DNA of 64,000 bases from Coriaria nepalensis (Eukaryota; Streptophyta; Magnoliopsida; Cucurbitales; Coriariaceae): positions 10,492,501 through 10,556,500 of the forward strand of contig CP114486.1 of the NCBI GenBank assembly GCA_027186245.1, in the 5' to 3' direction. Below are positions 33,595 to 46,693 of the stretch, piece by piece; the stretch's first letter is position 1, and each line of letters starts with the position of its first letter. A program made the translations under genes and the position numbers. The notes under the pieces are model-generated. The model had not been told where the DNA came from, made no database searches, and worked only from the letters and a program-made list of their open reading frames with translations.

Positions 33595-34929
33595 GGTGGT
33601 GCTCTCTAACCTCTCTCAGAAGTGACCTTTCGGGAATGTTTGGGGAGAATCAAGGGATTCTTTTTTTCTTTTTTCTTTTCTTTTTTCGGTGAAAGCTAGG
33701 TGATGCTGAAAGGGAACAGCATTGAGGAAATTTTCTTCTTCATCTTGTTCTTCTGCAATTCATCAAGACAAGAAAAAGTGATGGAAAGATGGCATGGATT
33801 TTGCCGTCCATTAGACAGCAGATCTTTTGGAATTATGGGAAAATGGAGACAAAAGAGACTAAGACAGTGATTTGTTTGTTTGGGGAGGAAGAATTTTTCT
33901 GCCTGCCAGCCTGCCCTGAGGTTTCCATAATCATCAACTCTGACTATGTTTCCAAGGAAGAAGAGGGGAACCTTTTCTTTTCCCCTTAATGAATGAATTT
34001 ATGCACCAATCATTAGTTATTTATTTTCTATCAGATTTTTTTTTCAGTCTCTCCTCCTTCCTCCGCAATATTTTCTTGATGACATATTCAGTTACCATTT
34101 CACTTCACAGAATGAATTATGAATGAAAATAGAGTTTTTATTCAATTATTTTGTTATTGGAATAATAAGAGCTCACTTTTTCATTTCGGATTTAATTAAA
34201 AATAATTTTATTGGTTTACATGAAAATAGTGAAAATGAGTGAAATCGATTCGACTAATTTTTTTAAAAATGGAATAAAAATATTTTCCAATTGCTCTACT
34301 TATTCTCATTTTTGTGAATAGGAACCAAATATGTCATTAGCATTTTAATTGTTCTTTTTCTCTTCCTTGAATCGTGTAACCTCTAGCGACATTTGCAATC
34401 TAAAAAAAAAAACACATTTAGTCGTGGTCGTGTATTGAATTTGGAATTCAGTTATAAAGATTTTCAATTCATTTAACTCTTACAAAACATAAAATCAAAA
34501 AGTTACAACACTAGTTATATACAAAAGATAAAAGCATCAATTATCATAATCCTAGGTAGAACCTCTCAACTGTTTGAAAAGGGATCTAATCTTTATTCAT
34601 GATCGCAAAGACATTTTGCAATAATTTCTTTTACATTATATATATATATATATATATCCTTCCATTGTCGAAATGCATCAATGGCTTGTTCATCGATTCC
34701 AACTCTTGTTATTTCACACAACTAGCACAAAGCTTATGCAGCATTTACCAAATTACATATCTGCTCCAGAAAATGAATCATGAGCAGGAATTTTTCTATA
34801 TTTCCAAGTTATGAATATGATATACAGTAATGGGAAACTTTTCATTGAGTTTTTTCAAGATTTGCAAGTTTCTAAAACCTATTTATTTTTAAGATAAGTA
34901 GCTTCTCCATTAGCAAGCAATCTAAATGG
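33595..34929. other. Intergenic: kinase promoter and TKI1-like 3' flank
   Basis: The first several hundred bases upstream of the kinase ATG carry CT-rich leader-like sequence (33660-33690). A (TA)n tract is at 34636-34658. Short reading frames here look spurious. Confidence 0.5.
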
Positions 34930-37419
34930 CTACCGGACAAATCCACTCATGCTAATGCTGTTTTCTCCACTGGCTGGCATCCGTGAAGTAGACAAGCCGA
35001 TATCAAATGGTCCTAATGAGTCACACTGAATCCAACAATTACCGTTCAGTCAGACTCTCAATTTTGAAGAAGGGAAAAAAAAATGTGGTTAAAAAGAATT
35101 GGAGGGGTACCCATTTGATGCCTGTTAGCCCAAGGCTACTTTCATCATGGTAGGCCTGTGAACAAAGTGACAGATCCGTCTTGAATTCTTTTAAAGCATT
35201 AGCTTTTGAACTTGAGGAAGATCTATCTGAAAGAAAAAATGCATGACAAGTTTCTTCAGCATCCAAAATAGAAGAGCCAGGTTCTTGATTGGGTGGCTCT
35301 GAACCCTGAGGACAATTTGTTCGGGAAGCAATGAATTGATCGAATGAATCAGATATGAGATGAGTAGGTTGTAAGCTTGTGGTGCTTCCAATTACTCTGT
35401 CCTCCCAATTATCGGATGCTCCAGACAAGAGGCCTCCAACGCTTCTGTTAGTTAAACCATCCATATCCAGAATCGATGTTCGCAGAACTCCATAATTCAT
35501 AAGTGGCTCAGTATCCTAGTTTAAACAAAAATTACCAGATATTCAGAACAAGTTCATTTGATGTTACCAAGGTTAAGCGTTTCTTCTTATATCCAAAAAG
35601 AAGAGACATAATTCTATGAATTTTAGTCATATATGAAGAGTTTCTTACTGTATCGTAAAAAAAGGGAAACAAATATTGAAACTGTAAGACGGAAAGAGAA
35701 ATTTACCACATGATCGATAGCTTCATTGGATATTTTCTCAGCAACAGGTATGTTTGCTGTCACGTTCTCATCCTCTGATTTGAAGTCTTTCATTACCTCA
35801 ATCTGTTTTTCATTGTCCAATAAGTTTTCCATAGCAGTGCACTGGCCTTTCAGTTTTCCTTCAGATTGTAAACAAATCTCATGTGGAGTTAATGCAGAGG
35901 ACCAACCATACCTAAAATGAAAAAATGCCACAAATTTAAGATAAACTACTAACAAATGAGAATATATATGCATATATACATATAAAAATATACCTTAAAC
36001 GGAAAATGAAAGGGCTTCCAACTGCTGTGTAGACATCTTCTGCAGTAATATTATAATCCTTTAAAGTCCATCTTAGGCAATTTGACAGTCTTCCCAATCT
36101 ATTGTATGGGAAAAGTGTAGGGTTCTGATGTGCAACACTTGAACATCCCCACTTTGTGTTAAGGTGCTTTAGTACTGAGGAAATCTTCTTAGTTGGCCTT
36201 AGAGATAGTTCCAAAAATGGATGATGGCCGTCCTATAAGAAAACAACAGATTAATATCTATTGCCTTTGAAAAAAAAAATTGATGGAATAATGCGTTCGT
36301 TATGCTAAATGCCAAAGGCTTCATTCTTCTTGATGTTACCTTTTCCAACCCTGTTCGAGTATCCTCGTCTATTGGAAAAAGCTGAAGCTTGATCTTTGTG
36401 CACGGAACAGATTTTTGTCCAGGTAACTTTTTTGTTTCTTCAGAAAGAAAAGCAGCATTATTTGAAGGCTCCAAACATATTGAGTTGTTTACATTAGAAA
36501 GCTTGTGCTATTCTATGATATTTTCACATTGATGTAACAATGATTTGAGAACTTAAATACAATGCAGAGACCAATCTATGTGAAAGAAAATTACTTCTTT
36601 GCAATAATTATATTTTCAGCCAAGCGTATGGATGTTTATAGGTATGCAGGATCCCTAAGTAGATTAAAGAGTTCAAGTTCAAAATATTAACAAAAAACTC
36701 AAGAAAAAGTAATGGTTTAACATAATAGTTTAAACTTCAAAGAAAAAATTAATCTTTTGAGAGAAAATCTTTAAATTCACACTCAAAAGATGTGCCTCAC
36801 CAGTAGCTTTGTAACTCGTTATGTTTGTAGATTTCTGGACTCCAGTCGAGCTTGCCCTGCAGTTTGTCCGCACCTTGTCTGCAGTTTTCATTTTGTTCCA
36901 GCTTTCCTACAGCTAAGAACTTCATCAAATAATCATTATCCTCACGTAACTTGCAACATTTAAAGCTCAAGATACCAAAACAATAGATAAGAGCAAAGAT
37001 CAAAAGCATAGCACCATTTTAAGAGGTCTTTTTTTTTTTTTTTTTTTTTTTGAAAGGGTCAGAAACAACTGTCTTGATGACCTAAATAAGTTGTATTTGA
37101 AGGGAGATATTAGTTTCATTGTTATCACTTAGCTTCGCACTAGGAAGATTCTACATCACCCAGACAATGTAAAGATGCAGGACAGACCTAATTCAAGATT
37201 TGTTTTTGCCGGAATTTGAACTTTGATCTGAGTCTAAATTCCAATTCAAACATATAAAACTCCAGTTTGTCCTAAATGTTGATATAAACACAAAGACCTA
37301 GGGTACCTTGCTATCTAACCAAAATACAATTTACTCAAACTCCAAGTTTAGACACTTACCTGAATGAACCCAGAGACCAACTCTCGTTTGGTGGAGCCCA
37401 CATAACAAAGTTCAGCCAT
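34930..37419 (-). CDS. TSL-kinase interacting protein 1-like, without the SANT domain
   Basis: Homologue of plant TKI1, a partner of the nuclear kinase TOUSLED. Exons: 37360-37419, 36781-36906, 36340-36507, 35994-36232, 35707-35911, 35111-35515, 34930-35025; all join in frame and give 432 aa. If the first exon is untranslated, the ATG at 36891 (MKTADKVRTN) gives 407 aa and resembles the usual N-terminus of the family. The conserved C-terminal region is clear: KIKLQLFPIDEDTRTGLEK, DGHHPFLELSL, ISSVLKHLNTKWG, LRWTLKDYNITAEDVYTAVG and SPFIFRLRYGW. The expected SANT/MYB block (PTRQWAAWT-type) is absent; it should lie between the 36781 and 36507 exons, where the intron is only 273 bp. The donor at 36780 (AGT|GTGAAT) is chosen because the better-looking GTGAGG at 36794 is out of phase. 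Moderate certainty for the N-terminal half. Confidence 0.75.
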
Positions 37420-38160
37420 CGAAGTATTTATGTCAATTTTGTAAGACATATAACTTACAAATTGTGAAATAATGATTCACCTCTAACCTCTAATCTAAAT
37501 ATGCTCTAATTCGAAATAGATCCAAATAATTTCTGCCTAGCTCTCCTGATCAAATATAAAACGCTCACAATAATCACAAAGCAGTCTGTATAAAACCACA
37601 TACCCAACTTCTAGAAAACGCAATTTAATACCAAACAATCCCTAATTTTGACGATTGGGCAAAAATACTGAAAAAAAAAATGGCGATTGCAGACACAACA
37701 AATGTCGTTCAAAACCCTAAATCTGAGGCTGATATCTGAACAAAATTATAGCTACGGTTTTTCTTTCTTAATTTACAGCCGACAATTCTACAATTCAAAA
37801 TATCACATACATAAATCGATCGAAATTTCTTATAAATTAGCCAGAGAGGGTTAGAAAGAACCCAAAAAATCAAATTGTATGGCACTTTAAAGGAGAAGAA
37901 TTTAGATTACCTTGAATAAGAAAGTGAAAATTACGTACACGGCTTGAACACTTGAAAGATGAAAATTGAAAAGGAAGACAGATCGGGGAGTACGCAACAA
38001 TGGAAGCGAAAATTGAGGTATTTTGACTGAATTACGAACAAAAAGATTCGAAAAATTTTTCGACTAAATCAGGTTGTGAAAAGGAAGACGCACCTCTGAA
38101 CCGAACGCAAGAGATTTTCTATTCGAACAAAAATGATTGGGCGGGAAAGATTGGGTTTAA
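37420..38160 (-). promoter_or_regulatory. Probable 5' UTR and promoter of the TKI1-like gene
   Basis: Possible non-coding leader exons on the minus strand are marked by donors CAAG|GTAATC at about 37910 and AGAG|GTGCGTC at about 38091. No coding sequence is seen. Exact exon limits are unknown. Confidence 0.35.
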
Positions 38161-40229
38161 GAATATTGATTTGAAATGGAAAATACGTGAAAAACGAAGC
38201 GTTTTAGCTTCTTTTCTTTTTTCTTTTTTTTTTCCTCTCACTTTCTTTTTGACGCCTCATTTTGGATCGTCTTTTCATTTTTGTCCCGTTGCTAACGTGG
38301 CATAATACATACAAGCTAATATTTAATAAAGTACAATGATAAATTAATAATTTTAAAAATTTATTAATTTAATAAAATATTAAATTATTTAAAAAATTAA
38401 TATATTATTTTTAAGTTAAAGTAAAAAAATTATTAATTAAATTAATTTATTATGATTTTATTATAATATTTTTTTAGACCATATTTAAAATATGTGCTAA
38501 ATTTTTTTAATAATTTAATATTTTTTTAAATTAATATATATATTAAGTCATTAATATAATAAAATATTGATAAATTAATATTATTAGAATAAAAAATATT
38601 ATTAATTTAATAACATATTAAATTAATATGAAGGTTTTATCAAGAAACACATGAGTTTTTTTTTTTTTTGGCCAAAAGCTATTTGTGAGTTTAGAATCCA
38701 AACTAATATGTACAATAAAATCATGATAAATTAATAAGCACGTTTAAATGATAAATTTTTTGGTCCTAATTTAAGGATAATATGTTATTTTTTTTTTATA
38801 ATTAAATATTTAATTAAATAAATATATTTATTCAATCTGAAACTATTAATTTATTGATATTTTACTATATGTATTAGGTATTTTGCTGAGTCAGATCGGT
38901 TAGTTTTGGATTTTTTTTATTCGAACTAAAGATTTCATATGGTTTCCTTATAAATATAATTGACCTATGATAAAAGAAAAATGATTATGTTAGGTGTTAG
39001 TGGATTGGTTCGGAATGGTCAGATTGACTCGAGTTCAAGAAGAAGAAGAAAGACCAAATCGGATCTTAATAATAACGGCAAACATAAAATAAGCTTGAAG
39101 AAGGAAGATATTGGAACAAGGCTCTAACTGTTTCAACCTCATCACTAATATAATTGACTCTCTTTATTTTTTCTTATTGCCTTAACTATAATTCCCTCGA
39201 ATATAAAAAAAGAAGATGAATATGTCAGATCCATCCCTCAAATTAGATGGATCTCTCTTTCTTTTTCTGTTTTAGTTTTTTCATTTTTTTAATAGTAATC
39301 ATTTGGGTGCAAGTTAATGAGTGGATGAATTAGTCACCTGCCATATGAACCAAGATGTCGGGTGAATTTAACTTCAAGTCTATATTTGTTTGGCATATTA
39401 CCATTTCCTCCTTCTTCTTTCCCACGCACGACATCACTCTCTCCCTCTCCTCTACTTCTTCTCGTATTCTTCATGTTTGAAGACTTATAAACCTTAAAAA
39501 TTAGGTTTTCCAATATGATTTCACTTTTCCATGACTCGTTATTCGTTCTTTAGCTGTCATTTGCAAGCTTCGGCCGCCATTTTCAAGCTTTTGCCTCCAT
39601 TTGAAAGAGGGTATGTAAGTTCAAACTCTTTCATTCATCTATTGCATATTCATGGTGAATCACGTTAAAAATCATGACTTTATCTTTACACTAAGTTTTC
39701 ATTTCATTCTACAAAAAAATGGAAAGATTAGAGATCTATTAATATTTTAGAAATCTAGGTTCGAGTTGCAGAAATAGATAGACTCGATACTTGATGGACG
39801 ACGACGACCATTAAGCATCGAGTCTATCGAGCAACAATATGAAATTTTGCATTTTTTCTCTTTACAATCAAATTACTGATTTGTTTTTTTTTTTTTATAT
39901 ATACAAAAAACACCTTTTCTATTCATATGCTTCAATGGTAAATGAAATGAGAATTTGAACCGATGGGAGAAAGTGAATTCATTGTATGGCATGAAAATAG
40001 GATTGATGGAACGACTTGAGCATCGGTCAAATCTAATATCACGTATACTCAGTTAATGGAAGTGGTGTATAATTCTATTGATGTTGACCGCAATGAATTC
40101 AGTTTGCAACTATCATACAAGCTTATAATGATGTCTTCCCACTGTATATAAGAAAAGACGAAAACGTGAAGGGATTTTTATGCCACTTGCAAAGACAAGA
40201 TGACAAATCTCCCATGTATAGGTGTATCA
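38161..40229. other. AT-rich intergenic DNA with transposon-like content
   Basis: 38290-38900 is extremely AT-rich (ATTAATTTAATAAAATATTA-type strings), similar in style to 19370-19520. No gene was recognised. The short strings CATTTGCAAGCTT, CATTTTCAAGCTT and CATTTGAAAG repeat at 39558-39610. 39620-40229 is probably the downstream part of the DUF1985 element. Confidence 0.4.
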
Positions 40230-40963
40230 TTCTTCTTACTCAGTATCTCGTGCTCGATTTGTAGTAACCTTCTCCACAATTTTTTTCTTCAATGTCTTTA
40301 GCATAAGTTCATACGAAAATCTCCCCCAAGGGTAGTTATTGAAACTTCCGAGGTTTTCTACAAAGGTAAATGTAGAGAGTTGGACATGTATCTTCCTATC
40401 TTGAGCATACAAGGCTGCCTCAATGAAGTATACAAGAGTGATCTTGACATAGTCTGCTTCATCCTTTTTTTCTCCATGCTTTGCTTCTGAACCTCTCGAC
40501 TAGCTCCACAACACTAACATTTGTCTCACAAAGATATTTTTTATGCAGTCGGTCAGTTTTTTTAACCGAGCATAGTATGAGTCAGATGGATAAGCGTGAC
40601 ACTTCATCCTCGTCACCAGAGCTCACTCCATCAGATTAAACCACATAGGCTTCCCTCAGACACTAAACCAAAGCTCATTCTTCTTCAAGCACTCTGTTCG
40701 TCGAACAATGAAATAGTTAATGATGTGGCTAGAGTTTTTTAGAGGGACATTCACATCAAGAAAATGTCCTAAGCAGTCCCTCTTAAACATCTACTATTTA
40801 GGGGTGAGCCTTGACTTGATATAAGCCACAATCACTTCCTGCTTCGATACACATGTTATCCGGGTTTTGTATACATCATCTTCTTTAAGGATGCATGTAA
40901 GGTCATGATAGACTAGAGCTTCTATATCATAAATTGAACAAACTACAATTCAAAAATAGAGAT
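40230..40963 (-). mobile_element. DUF1985 transposon-derived protein, broken
   Basis: The minus-strand translation from 40963 downward reads SIYDIEALVYHDLTCILKED, ITCVSKQEVIVAYIKSRLTP, CLGHFLDVNVPL, KITLVYFIEAALYAQDRKIH and NLGSFNNYPWGRFSYELML. These blocks match the plant DUF1985 domain found in Ulp1-protease-carrying MULE transposons. Several stop codons (after LTPK, and after WFSV) and at least one frameshift (near 40480) make it non-functional. A short upstream exon candidate (MAEMNLPPPPK, minus strand, about 41695-41730, ending at a GTAAAT donor) may be its start. The peptidase part was not found. Confidence 0.65.
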
Positions 40964-41045
40964 TAATATAACTAATCCAAAAATAGACAATAAAACACAA
41001 TAAAAAATTGAACAAAACATAATCATAAAATTAATATATATATCA

Positions 41046-41600
41046 ACATGTAAATAAAAAAAAACAAAAGACCAAAATAATCATAGATATTTAAAACAAG
41101 CAGGGAACTCAAATCACTATTTTCTATGCTCGATATTCGATAGGCCTGAACATACCTTCCGAGCATCAAGAATATATCTCAAACCTTTGGAAGTCTTTAA
41201 GATACAAAGCTTAAGCTGTCGGAAACTTCATGTACACTTTATTTTCTACTCGATTGCACACACATTTCACTCCAAACCCATGTAAATAAAACAAACAAAA
41301 AACCAAAACAATCACAGGCATTTGAAATAATTAGAGTTCCAAACTTTATTTTCTATGCTTAATGATTGATGGACCCTAAATATACCCATCGAGCATCGAG
41401 AATATATCTCAGATATTTAGAAGTCTTTGTTTTCAATAGTCAATGCTTGATGGTAACCTGTCAACCATTGACCATTTAATACAAATACTTTGAAGGCTCT
41501 GAGATATAGAGCTCAAGGCATTCAGAACTTCATGCATACTTTATTTTCTACTCAATGTCACCAACATTTCTCTCTAAACCCATATTAATCAATCAATTAT
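41046..41600. repeat. 233-bp direct repeat, about two units
   Basis: CATGTAAATAAA at 41046 and 41280 each begin a unit containing ATTTTCTATGCT, GAGCATC(A/G)AGAATATATCTCA and TTTATTTTCTACTC. The period is about 233 bp. It lies upstream of the DUF1985 frame, within the same presumed element or its intron. Confidence 0.7.
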
Positions 41601-42249
41601 ACACATTTCAGTTCAAAAAATATAATAATACAAGATAATAAAAAAACTAAATTTCGACAAAAAAAATCTTAGTTTTCATGGGTATGAGATTTACCTTTTG
41701 GTGGTGGAGGTAAATTCATTTCGGCCATTGATTCTGTTGATTTTGAGAAAGCTTTTGTGGCTTGCCGTCTGTCGTGACTTTCTTCGACGACTTCCTTATC
41801 CGCCTCCTCTTTTATTCTGAAATGCTTGGGTTTTTTATTAAAATATTTTCAATTTCATTATTTTGATTTCATTTTGGAAATGAGATTTCAGATCAAGAAG
41901 ATGAAGATGAAGAAAATGAAAAAGTACACTAGCCAGAAGAAAATAAAGAAAGGGAAGGTGAGTGGTTTTTTATTTTTTGTCATTTTTTCCCTTTGTTTTT
42001 GTTAAAATGCTTAATCAATTAGGTAATTATATATTTTCTTTTAATTTTTTTATTATAAAAGTCAACAAAAGTCAAATTTGGAGGGCCTTTTTTTATTTTA
42101 AAATATTTATGTGCTGAAGGGAAAGAGTGAGAAAATAAGGGGAAGGAAGAAAGTGGATGTGTACTGAGCTTGACAAGTCTGCGCGTTTGTATTGAAGTGA
42201 GAGAGTCTCCATCCTTGTCTTTAATGTCGGAAGAGGACTGATTTCGATT

Positions 42250-43491
42250 TGGACCAGAGCGCGCCTTCTTATATTTACACCGCTAATCCCGAGGAATTTT
42301 TATGCTTCTTCTTCCTTCTCATCGTCAATCGTCGTCTTCTCTAAGGTTCTTCTGATCTTTTTTCTCTGATTTGTTTAATCCTTCTTCTTCTTCTTCTTCT
42401 TTACTTTTCTGTTTGGGAAAGTATAATTCGCACTTGAAGTCCAACAGTTGCATATGTTTTTTGCTTGGATGATTATTAATGTAGTGTTTGCGGATGTAGA
42501 GAAGTGGATCTAAGTAAAAAAATGTTTGATTGTGCTCGGAATTATGGTTTGTTTTGTGATTATGAATGTATGGTTGTGTTCTGGTTTGGCTTAGGTTGAT
42601 GGATCTGCTTCAATTTAGGCTTCTTTTGCCTTTGATTATTATTATTATTTTTTCATTCCATCCGTTTAGTTTTTTAGATTTGATCTCCCTCAATCCTCAC
42701 GAGCAATGAAATAGAAAATGGTGATAAGAAAATATCGCTAGAATTTTAAATTGGCGATGGTGCTGAAATTTGAGGAAGAAAGTGAGAATTCAATGGAAAA
42801 TAAAATTTTAAATTATGGATCAAGGATAGATGAGAAGTGTCCATTTATGTTAGGAAACTGCTCATAGAATCTACCCTTCTTGATAAAGATACGAAAACAT
42901 TGATTGTGTGACAGTGCAGATCAAATATTTTAATTAGGAAATCTCGAACCAGACCATTTCTACTTTATTCCATGTTTAACATAGTGTCAAAGTTGCGAAG
43001 TGCAGAAATTTGGTGAGTTGTAATTTGGAAATTATGGAATTTCTTACTTCCCTAGCTGTAGAATATTATCTATCAAATTGAAGCAATGGCTGTCAGCATT
43101 GAAAATAATAAGGGCTAGTAGGGGCTGTGTGCACATCTGATATGAGTTTTGCAAGCAACAACGCTAGTCAATTTGGCCTGATTGTTCATGTTTCCCCTAA
43201 AGTGCAACTTTTTTCGTTATTGGCATTTGAAATTGGAATTTTCATAGTAAAGTGTTAAGTTTCCAGATGAAATTATAGTTTTCTAAATAGTTACACTGAT
43301 ACTGTGTGGGCCTTTGAAAGATGTGCTTGCTAGTTCTTGATTTTCCTTATCTTTGGTTCTGATATATTTCTTTTTGGGGTAATTTTCATGGTAATATAAT
43401 TTTATTCTACAGTTGAAACTGCAAACAGAGTGTTTTTTGTGATGAAGATTAAACAGTGAAATCTTGAGATACTTAAGAAGAAATTGATAAG
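42250..43491 (+). promoter_or_regulatory. URGT gene promoter, leader exon and 5'-UTR intron
   Basis: A TATA-like TTATATTTA at about 42270 precedes a CT-rich leader (42290-42345) that ends at CTCTAAG|GTTCTTC. A matching acceptor TTATTCTACAG lies at about 43412, 80 bp before the start codon. Leader introns like this are frequent in plant genes. Inferred from signals only. Confidence 0.45.
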
Positions 43492-46400
43492 ATGTCTTCA
43501 AGCAAGGCTGATAAGAAGGCCACTCTGGATGCTGCCTCATGGATGTTCAATGTCGTCACATCTGTTGGGATAATCATGGTCAATAAGGCCTTGATGGCTA
43601 CTTATGGGTTCAGCTTTGGTATGTCCACAATTCCACAGAATTTATTTCATCTATTGTCTTATAATTAGGTGCTTAGATCTCATCTATTGTCATTATCATT
43701 TTGTTTAGGATGATGTTGCACCATTTTCTGGTTAGACATTGCACTCGAATTAGAAGGGAAAAGCAAAGGAGAAGCCTTGAATTTTATAATTTTATACGAA
43801 ACTGGTTTTTTTTTTCTCTTTCTATCAACCCATAGTAGTAGATAGAAACATGTTGTTCACTTTGTGCAACATATGGTTCTGTCGATGCAGAGATATCGAT
43901 GAGATTTATAACATCTGAAAGTGAAACTGAAAAGAGTAAATCGATAAAATCTAAATCAACTGCAGTAATACATATATCCTTAATTTTGCCTCTATATTGT
44001 TTTCTTTGACTTCATTTTTGAGTTTCTAAATGAAGTAACACTATTGGCGTCATGATTCAAGTACATATATGATATCTATGGGTTTTCTCAGACCATATTG
44101 ACCTATATAGTTCTTTTTTGTTTCCTATTTAAGTATACATAAATCCTATAAGTCAGTTGAATGTAATGACGGAAGGATACTCCAGAAAATCCAAAAAAGA
44201 ACCTAAAAATTATTATGGTTTTCAAGTAAAGAAGTTTCTGTTGGAAAGTAAACTTCTCACACAGAGATGGCTATGATGTAATTGGTGACAAGTTGATAAG
44301 TTGTAGAGCATGTCTAACAAATTCAAGCCATCTCCTTGATAAGTAAAGAAATCATGTTTCTCCTTTCGTAAAAAGTCGACAAGTACAAATTAATTGTTTT
44401 CACTAATCGAGTTAAGCTTCGTATATTGTATAACAAAAGTTTAACCTGCTCGGCATATTTGCATCAATCATGACCTTTTGCTTTGTTTAATGGTATGGTG
44501 CAGCTACAACATTAACTGGTCTGCATTTTGCCACAACCACCTTGTTGACTTATGTTCTTAAGCGGCTTGGCTATATTCAGGATTCTCATCTACCATTTCC
44601 TGAGCTTCTAAAGTTTGTATTATTTGCTAACTTTTCCATCGTGGGAATGAATGTGAGTTTGATGTGGAACTCTGTGGGGTTCTATCAGGTATGTTCTTAT
44701 GAACTACTAATATTTATTCTTCATTTTTCCTTTTTATTTTTTATTTTCATCTCTATGTTAAATTTAGACATTACAATAAACATGTTATCTTTTATTATCA
44801 GATTGCAAAGCTAAGTATGATTCCAGTATCTTGTTTTCTGGAAGTTGTCTTGGACAAGGTGCACTACTCAAGGGACACAAAGCTTAGCATATTATTAGTC
44901 CTACTTGGTGTTGCAGTTTGTACTGTCACTGATGTGAGCGTCAACTTAAAGGGTTTCTTGGCAGCTTTTGTGGCGGTTTGGAGCACTTCTTTGCAGCAAT
45001 ATGTGAGTAACTGAACCCATGGTCATTCATTGATGACATCTAGAGACAAAGGTTTAGGTTGATTGTCGGAATTAGGGATGAACTTAGTGTGAGATTTACC
45101 TTTTTAGTATATGCATATCATGACAGGATATTACATGCTACCTAATTAATTAACCAATTAATGAGACTAATAGTGTTACTTACATCTTCGTGCTTTGGTG
45201 TATGCTAGAGATGCTAATAAACCGGAGTGGCTTCAGAATTTTGGACTCATATGGGTTCTATAATGTCAGTCACTCATTTCTGGTTTTATTTATGTTTTTT
45301 GTTTTATTTTTTGGGTGCAGTATGTACATTATCTTCAACGGAAGTATTCTCTAGGGTCTTTCAACCTATTGGGCCATACAGCCCCAGCACAGGCCACTTC
45401 CTTGCTGTTAGTAGGACCCTTTCTGGACTATTGGTTGACTAACAAAAAAGTTTATGCCTATAACTTCACTTTGATATCCTCTGTAAGTTTCTCTCCTTTT
45501 CAACCTCTCACAACTTGGTGGGCCTTCATGTCTCTTGGCATCAATGTATCTGCTGCTTGGGTGAACGTGCATATCATGACCACATATTCTTAATACTTTT
45601 AGTAAAGCTGGAAGCCAATGCTTAATGGCTGTAATAAACTAGAGTAGTTTATTAGAAGGAAAATGAAGATATCCGGAGTCTGTTGGTCAATGGCTGAGGC
45701 TTGAAGTCAAGTAACCAAAAAAGCATTACTTATTAGAGATTCATCTCTAAAGGCACTTATGAAAAAACTGATAATCCTAAAATAAGTGCCCAGTTGAATC
45801 ATAAAACCCAATATTGAGCTACGTGCTTAATGATACAAATAGGTATCAAAGAATGAACATTGTTTTTAAGCTAACCAATGACCTATGATCTCTTTTGGTA
45901 GGGGGAAACTTCCTTGAGTAGTTATTAAGATTAGTTATTTTGTTAAAAGTGACAACTTATCCTGCAATAGATGTGTTCCATATAGATTATTAATTCTGAA
46001 TCTGAATTTGTACATTATCTCATTCTTTTCAAGCAATGTCATATTGGTAGCTCATGAGATTTAGGGGTTTTCCATTACACATGCCATCCCCCTCCTACTC
46101 TATAAAAAAGGAAAAGAGCGTTAGCTAGTAGCTACGGTGGAAGTCGTGTAGTATCCCTGTTTTTCTGTAATAATCATGCATCGTATTTATGATCATACTT
46201 TTTGTTCTGCGATTGTCTGCTTCATCAATGGTGGTATTAGCATATTGTTTCTATAGTGAATCACAATTGAACTGAACTTTATTGGTAGATGTGATATTTT
46301 TAGATTTTGCACTTGATGTGATATCTAATCACCATATAATTGATTCAAGCAAAAAATTCTTTGCAGATATTCTTAGTACTGTCCTGCACAATTGCTGTTG

Positions 46401-46693
46401 GAACCAACCTCAGCCAATTCATCTGCATCGGTAGGTTTACTGCTGTCTCATTCCAAGTACTTGGCCATATGAAGACCATTCTAGTATTGGTCTTGGGATT
46501 CTTTTTGTTTGGCAAAGAGGGTCTTCGCCTACAAGTAGTTTTAGGTATGATCATTGCCATTCTGGGCATGATCTGGTATGGAAATGCCTCATCTAAGCCT
46601 GGAGGCAAAGAGCGCCGTAGCTATTCTCTCCCGAGCAGCAAAGGTCTAAAAGTCGCTGGGTCCGAATCCTCTGACCAGGATGAGAAAGTCTAG
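43492..46693 (+). CDS. UDP-rhamnose/UDP-galactose transporter (URGT5/6-like)
   Basis: Golgi nucleotide-sugar/triose-phosphate translocator family member that moves UDP-rhamnose and UDP-galactose into the lumen for pectin and other matrix polysaccharide synthesis, in exchange for UMP. Five exons: 43492-43618, 44504-44688, 44802-45002, 45321-45482, 46367-46693. All phases agree; the product is 333 aa, the usual length. About ten hydrophobic segments are apparent. Family signatures are [94 protein letters not shown] and [16 protein letters not shown]. The C-terminus [18 protein letters not shown] is specific to the URGT5/6 branch as I recall it. Substrate is inferred from family. No defect is seen. 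Confidence 0.93.
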
